Assembly: GCA_030549175.1 (NCBI GenBank)
Contig: JAUKUA010000006.1
Coordinates: forward strand, 62,001 to 126,000
Origin: Lasiosphaeris hirsuta
Taxonomy: Eukaryota > Ascomycota > Sordariomycetes > Sordariales > Lasiosphaeriaceae
Length of the DNA stretch: 64,000 bases
Reading direction: 5' to 3'
The notes beneath the pieces are model-generated. The model saw only the letters and a program-made list of their open reading frames with translations, did no database searches and was not told the origin of the DNA. Below are positions 59,244-64,000 of this stretch, one piece after another (positions within the stretch are counted from its first letter, which is position 1; each line of letters opens with the position of its first letter). Made by a program: the position numbers and the translations under genes.

Positions 59244-60557
59244 TATTATACTAGTAGGCTTACCTAGGTTAATAAGGTTATCGACCTCCTTAACCGAGCC
59301 ATATATTAATGGTACGAACCACACATAAGAAGTATATACTCATTGACCCACGATTACATAAATAAGGAAATTATCATAAGAAGATAGCTACAACGTAGCT
59401 TAACCCTAAGATACGATCTCACGTGTAGCTAATAGCCTATTTAGCCGACACATAGGTTAGTAGATTCTCCTAAGTACCTACGGGTTACGATAAAATACCT
59501 AGAACTACTCATAAGCTAGAGTAGCTATATAATAGATCTCGCCCGTGCTAGGTAACGTTATTAGACTTTAGATTTGTTATAGATAAGTTACTTAACCTTA
59601 GTATCGTAGTCGGAGCTTATAAAGTTAGCCTAGACCCTATAGTTAGTCTTTTAAATCATAGACCTTCTTACTATCGTTAACATTCCTTTAGAAGACCTAA
59701 AACCCAACGTTCTTCGGAGTCTAGCTTCAGTAGTAATAAGTAGCCGTAACCCCCGTATGTAAGTTATGAAGGAAACCGTTACTATGACAGCTGACATGGA
59801 ATCGACCTAATAGTATTATAACTAACGTAAATACTAAGGACGTAAAAGAACATTTGTAGTAATAGATACCATGCCGTTAAAGTTATATGGATAAGTACTA
59901 ATACCGGCTATGGACCGACGTGTGATAGGCCGGCTTCACTTGGTATGTAGCTACGGATTTATAGGACGTGAGAGACGGGCGGCTAGAAAGGAGATTCGGG
60001 ACCAACAGGCGGCTAGGAAGATCCTTCAGGTATCTTAGTATCCTTATATCTTATATATAGCCTTCTATAAGTAGGATAGGTATGTTACGATAGATCCTCG
60101 AGAGGAAGAAGTTCCCCAGTTCTCTTTAGACAAACCTAGAAAGATTATTAGCTAAACTTCAGTGAAGCTGAGGGGTAATACGACTTTGTGAATCTTTCTG
60201 TTTCTCCTGACTTGTAACTACGAAGTATTATGTCTTATCTTATGTTGGATCATTCCATCTCTCTAAACCTCCTTCTCCCTGGCTCTCCACCACTTTGTAT
60301 TATGACAGTTAACTCTCTTACCGTTCTGTTCTAAACCTCTAAATCGGACCTTGTGCTTATTAGCCTTGCGAAGATCAAGTCCCTGAGTTCGTCGTGTGAA
60401 AGCTCTGAACTAGACCAATAGTAATTGTCGGGATGGTTCGTTGAACGGTTAAGTCGAGAGTTAGGAAAAGGTTAAAGCTCTGTAGTCTGACCCTCCATTC
60501 GATATCTTACCTTGTAGTTGTCACACCCTAGACCTTCGGTGGCTGGCCTATGTCATA
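59244..60557 (+). repeat. 3' LTR of element C
   Basis: A 1314 bp LTR from tattatactagtaggcttac to ggcctatgtcata. The left half is heavily RIP-altered. The right part (about 60100-60550) is nearly unaltered, the same uneven pattern as in the 3' LTR of D. Confidence 0.88.
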
Positions 60558-60562
60558 CCCGA

Positions 60563-63104
60563 AACCTTTGGAAGCCTTTAATAGAATTATCAACCTTAAA
60601 TTAAGTAAAGAATATACCAAAGAAATCGTTCTACGGTACTAAGCGGAGTACTTTTCTTACATAACGTTCGAAATCTCTCTCTTCGACATAAAATGTAATA
60701 TCCTTCTTTTATACTAGTAGCTATAATAGTACTAGCCGGACTACCTATAGGACCTTGATATATCGAAAGTAGCTTTTAATTTAAATTACTGTCGTCGAAA
60801 CTGTACTTCTTTCGTAATCTTAGGAAACAAAAGCTCTATCGTAAATGTTATAACGTCCTATGTCCTAGATATCTCCAAAAGATTTAAGATCTTTACGCCT
60901 TTGGCATTTCCTAAAGCGGCTTAACGGCTTTTAGACTACTAGCCTTAGGACTATATAATTGATATCATTAGAGACGAAAAGCTCCTATAGAAACCCCTTT
61001 ATCCTATGTTACCTTTAGAAAAAAGAATCTTATGTAAATAGCTAGACTAGATGCTTAAGGAAGGTAAGATATAGGAATCTAAATTACCTTGTTCCTTACT
61101 TATTTTCTTTATAAATAAGGAAGTATTATTAGAAAAGGTGGCTATAAGAAACCTAAAAAACCTCCGTCTTATAGTTAACTATTAAAGAATTAACAAACGT
61201 ATAATTAAAAACCGCTACCTATTACCTTTAATTACCAAACTCTAAGACGCTTTCGTTAGATCTATTATCTTTATAAAGATAGATTTAAAGTTAAGATTTA
61301 ACTTGATTTAGATAAAAAAGAGGTACGAATAGGAAATAACGTTTCGAACTTATTACGGTCTTTTTAAGTTCAACGTAATATCCTTCGGCCTTACTAATAT
61401 TCTTATTACCTTTTAAGATATAATAAATTATATCTTTTAAGATCTTATTAATTAAGGCCTCTTATCCTATATTAACAACCTCTTCATTTATATAAGTTCT
61501 AAGAAAAAACATAATAAAATTGTCGTTAAAGTTCTTAAGTGACTTCAGAAATATAACCTAGCTATTAATCCCACTAAGTATATATAAGATACTAAAGAAT
61601 TAAAATATCTAAACTATATTATCAGTACTAAAGGTATCATAATATTAAAGGATAAAGTAGAATGTATCCTTTCATAGAAACAGCTAAAATCGGTAAAAGA
61701 AGTCTAATAATTTAATAAATTTACAAACTTCTATAGGTACTATATTAAGGACTACTTATATATTACCAAACTACTTACTGATTTTACGAACCTTACCTAA
61801 AAAACCTAGACGTAAAATAATTAAATAAATAATATATTTAAAATATTAAAGAAAGCCTTTACCAAAGCTCCTATTCTAGTCTATTTCGACCCTAATAAGC
61901 TACTTATTATCGAACCTGACATTTTAGATTACGTGTTAAGAGAGATAATATTATAAAAGTAAGATAACGGCAAAATATATCTTATAGCTTTCTACTTAAG
62001 AAAGTTAATCTCCGTAGAAATTAACTATAAGATTTATAATAAGGAACTTCTAACGATAGTTAATTACTTTTAGTATTAGAGATATTATCTTAAGGGAGCT
62101 AAGTACTATATCGAAGTCTTCTTGGACTACTATAATCTAAAATACTTTTAGACTACGAAGGTCCTTAACCGCCGCTAAGCCCGTTGGGCTCAGTAGCTCG
62201 TTACCTTTGATTTCGTCATTAATTTCCGTCCTAGTATATAGAATACTAAGGTAGATACTTTCTCACGATACGAAGAGTACCTTCCGAAAAGGGAGGATAA
62301 AAATTAACCGATAATCTCTATTTTAAATAAGAAGCATTTCTTACATTTTAAAGTTCTTATGTTTATACTCTTGAAAGTACGTCTCTATAGTATTCTAACA
62401 CTAAAATAAAACGAAGAATTCTTCGAGTAAATCAAAGCTACTATTCCTATAGACAAAGTATATTAAAAGACTCTAGTTTCTCTTAGAAAAGACGTAACTA
62501 ACAAAAACGGAATCTTATTTATAAAGAATCGTATTTAAATCCCTAACAACAAGGAACTTAAGATCTAGATTATCTACTCTAAACATAATACTAAAATGAC
62601 AGGTTACATAGGTATAGATAAGACCGTTAAACTTATTAGACGGTACATGTTCTAGTAAAACCTTAAGAAAGACGTCACTAACTTTGTACGCTTTTATTAT
62701 AAGTATCAAAGTAATAAGCTAAGACGTTACTTTCTTTTTAAATTACTTTATCTTATTAAACTAGAATATTTTCCGTAGAAGCTTATCTTAATAGACTTTA
62801 TAACGGACCTTCCTCTTTCTAATAGATATAACTCTATCTAGGTTATTATCGATACCTTTATTAAAATAATATACTTTATTCCTTTAAAGGATAACATTAA
62901 GAAGACAAAAGACTTAATTTCCTTCTTTACCTATGAATGTTAGAAATATTACGGTATACCTACCGATATTATCTTTAATCGGGATTTACGATTTAACATA
63001 AGACTTTGATATAACTTTCTTAAACATATTAAAGTTAAGCTAAAGATATTAACCTCGTTCTACCTTAAAATAAATAATCAGACTAAATATCTTAATTAAC
63101 ATAT
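60563..63104 (+). pseudogene. Element A internal, RT-RNase H-integrase part
   Basis: Continues element A after element C. Reverse transcriptase lies at about 61150-61500, RNase H at 61850-62280 and integrase from about 62560. It is collinear with D 39880-42424 and breaks within the integrase at 63104 (preceding pentamer catat), where LTR F begins. It is dense in stops, as in D and C. Confidence 0.82.
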
Positions 63105-64000
63105 TGTCACACTGGTGGGCTCACCTAGGTTAACAGGGTTATCGACCTTCTTGACCGAGCTATACACTAGCGGCACGAACTACACACAAGAAGTACATAC
63201 CTATTGACCTACGAATATCCATTACAGATCACGTGAATAAGGGAACTATCACAGAAGATAGCCATAACGTGGCTTAACCTCGGGATACGATCTCACGCGT
63301 GGCTCATGGCCTATTCAGCTAATACGTAGGTCAGTGGATTCTCCTAAGTACCCACGGGTCGTGACAGGATACCTAGAACCACTCACAAGCTAGAGTAGCC
63401 GTACAACGGATCTCACCTATGCTAAGTAACGTTATCAGACTTTAGATTTATCATAGACAAGCTATCTAACCTCAGTATCGTAGCTAGGGCCTGTACAGTC
63501 AGCCTAGACTCTGTAGCTAGTCTTTCGAATCATAGACCTTCCCGTTATCGTTAACATTCCTTTAGAAGACTTGGAACCTGACGTTCTCTAGAGTCTAGCT
63601 TCAATAGTAACAGGTAGCCACGATCTCCGTATGTAAGTCACGAAGGAAACCGTTACTGTAACAACTGACCGGGGGATTAACCTAATAGTACTATGGCTAA
63701 CATAAGTACTAAGGACATGAAGAAACATCTGTAACAATAGATACTATGCCACTAGAGTTATATGGATAAGTATTGATACCGGCCGTAGACTAACGTATAA
63801 TAGGCCGGCTTTACTTAGCTTATAGCCGCTGATTTATAGGGTGTGAGAGACGGACGGCTAAAAAGGAGATTCGGGACCGACGGGTAGCTAGGAGGATCCT
63901 TTAAGTATTTTAGTACTCTTATATTTTGTATATAGCCTTCCATAAGTAGAATAGGTATATTACGATAGATTCTCGAAAGGAAGAAGCTCCCTAGTTCTCT
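63105..64000 (+). repeat. LTR F, truncated by the window end
   Basis: The first 896 bp of another copy of the 1.33 kb LTR, starting tgtcacactggtgggctcac. The window ends before its 3' end, so it may be a solo LTR or the 5' LTR of a further full element inserted in element A. Confidence 0.88.

Larger units (their letters stand above)
51849..60557 (+). mobile_element. Element C: complete Ty3/gypsy chromovirus-type retrotransposon, 8709 bp
   Basis: LTRs of equal length (1314 bp; 51849-53162 and 59244-60557) flank a 6.1 kb interior. The target duplication cccga is intact at 51844-51848 and 60558-60562. Removing the element restores the protease-to-RT sequence of element A. A polypurine tract, aagaggggagatag, precedes the 3' LTR. 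Confidence 0.92.
34080..64000 (+). mobile_element. Element E, outer gypsy retrotransposon, interrupted twice and running out of the window
   Basis: The pieces are the LTR 34080-35404, internal 35405-35798, and internal 44544-46445. Removing element D with one copy of its TSD joins the internal pieces into a sequence collinear with the leader-gag region of D. At 46446 it is interrupted again by element A and does not resume inside the window. Its pol region and 3' LTR must therefore lie to the right. Confidence 0.8.
46446..64000 (+). mobile_element. Element A: gypsy retrotransposon carrying three further insertions
   Basis: The 5' LTR is split: 46446-47570 and 48903-49106 (1125 + 204 = 1329 bp, the family length), with solo LTR B between the parts. 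The interior is 49107-51848 and 60563-63104, interrupted by complete element C. At 63105 another LTR (F) interrupts the integrase region. The 3' end is outside the window. Each break is marked by a direct duplication where both sides are visible. Confidence 0.88.

Overview
The window looks like a chromosome segment of a filamentous ascomycete (Pezizomycotina, probably Sordariomycetes-like). The signs are short 44-68 bp introns with GTRAGT/GTATGT donors, several HET-domain genes, a bicovalent-flavin AA7 oxidase, a pogo-type transposase, and a long block of LTR retrotransposons carrying C-to-T nonsense changes typical of repeat-induced point mutation (RIP). I cannot name the species.

Region 1 (1-15.2 kb) is gene-bearing, and every intact gene in it lies on the minus strand: an SDR aldehyde/ketone reductase (14-1134), a short fungal transcription-factor-like protein (1485-2383), a small zinc-ribbon protein (5690-6112), a secreted AA7 oligosaccharide oxidase (7091-8709), a Gfo/Idh/MocA oxidoreductase (11110-12337) and a HET-domain protein (13048-15117). 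Between them lie broken pieces: a decayed gene of unknown family (2633-3204), the first 28 codons of an NLR-type protein (3536-3622) and the start of another HET gene (5224-5618).

Region 2 (15.2-31.4 kb) is mixed. It has a RIP-damaged pogo/Fot1-like transposase (17418-18845), minisatellite-like repeats, a truncated membrane-protein gene abutting an antisense amidohydrolase fragment (20631-21231), an intact HET gene (22014-23801), three copies of a roughly 300 bp TIR element, a 1.2 kb element with long inverted arms (25997-27192) and a polytopic membrane protein (28622-30395).

Region 3 (about 31.5-64 kb) has no intact gene. It is a nested stack of Ty3/gypsy chromodomain-type retrotransposons with unusually long LTRs (about 1.33 kb), all in the same orientation. 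A gag-pro fragment of a different gypsy element (X, to 34079) is interrupted by element E (34080 onward). E is interrupted by complete element D (35799-44538, TSD TATAT) and by element A (46446 onward). A is interrupted by a solo LTR B (47571-48897, TSD CCTTG), complete element C (51849-60557, TSD CCCGA) and element F (63105 to the window end). All coding frames are full of TAA/TAG codons.

How the genes work together: the reductase, regulator, AA7 oxidase and Gfo/Idh enzyme could serve carbohydrate or small-molecule metabolism, but nothing in the sequence ties them into one pathway. The two HET genes plus the HET and NLR fragments mark a fast-turning allorecognition neighbourhood bordering a RIP-silenced transposon block.
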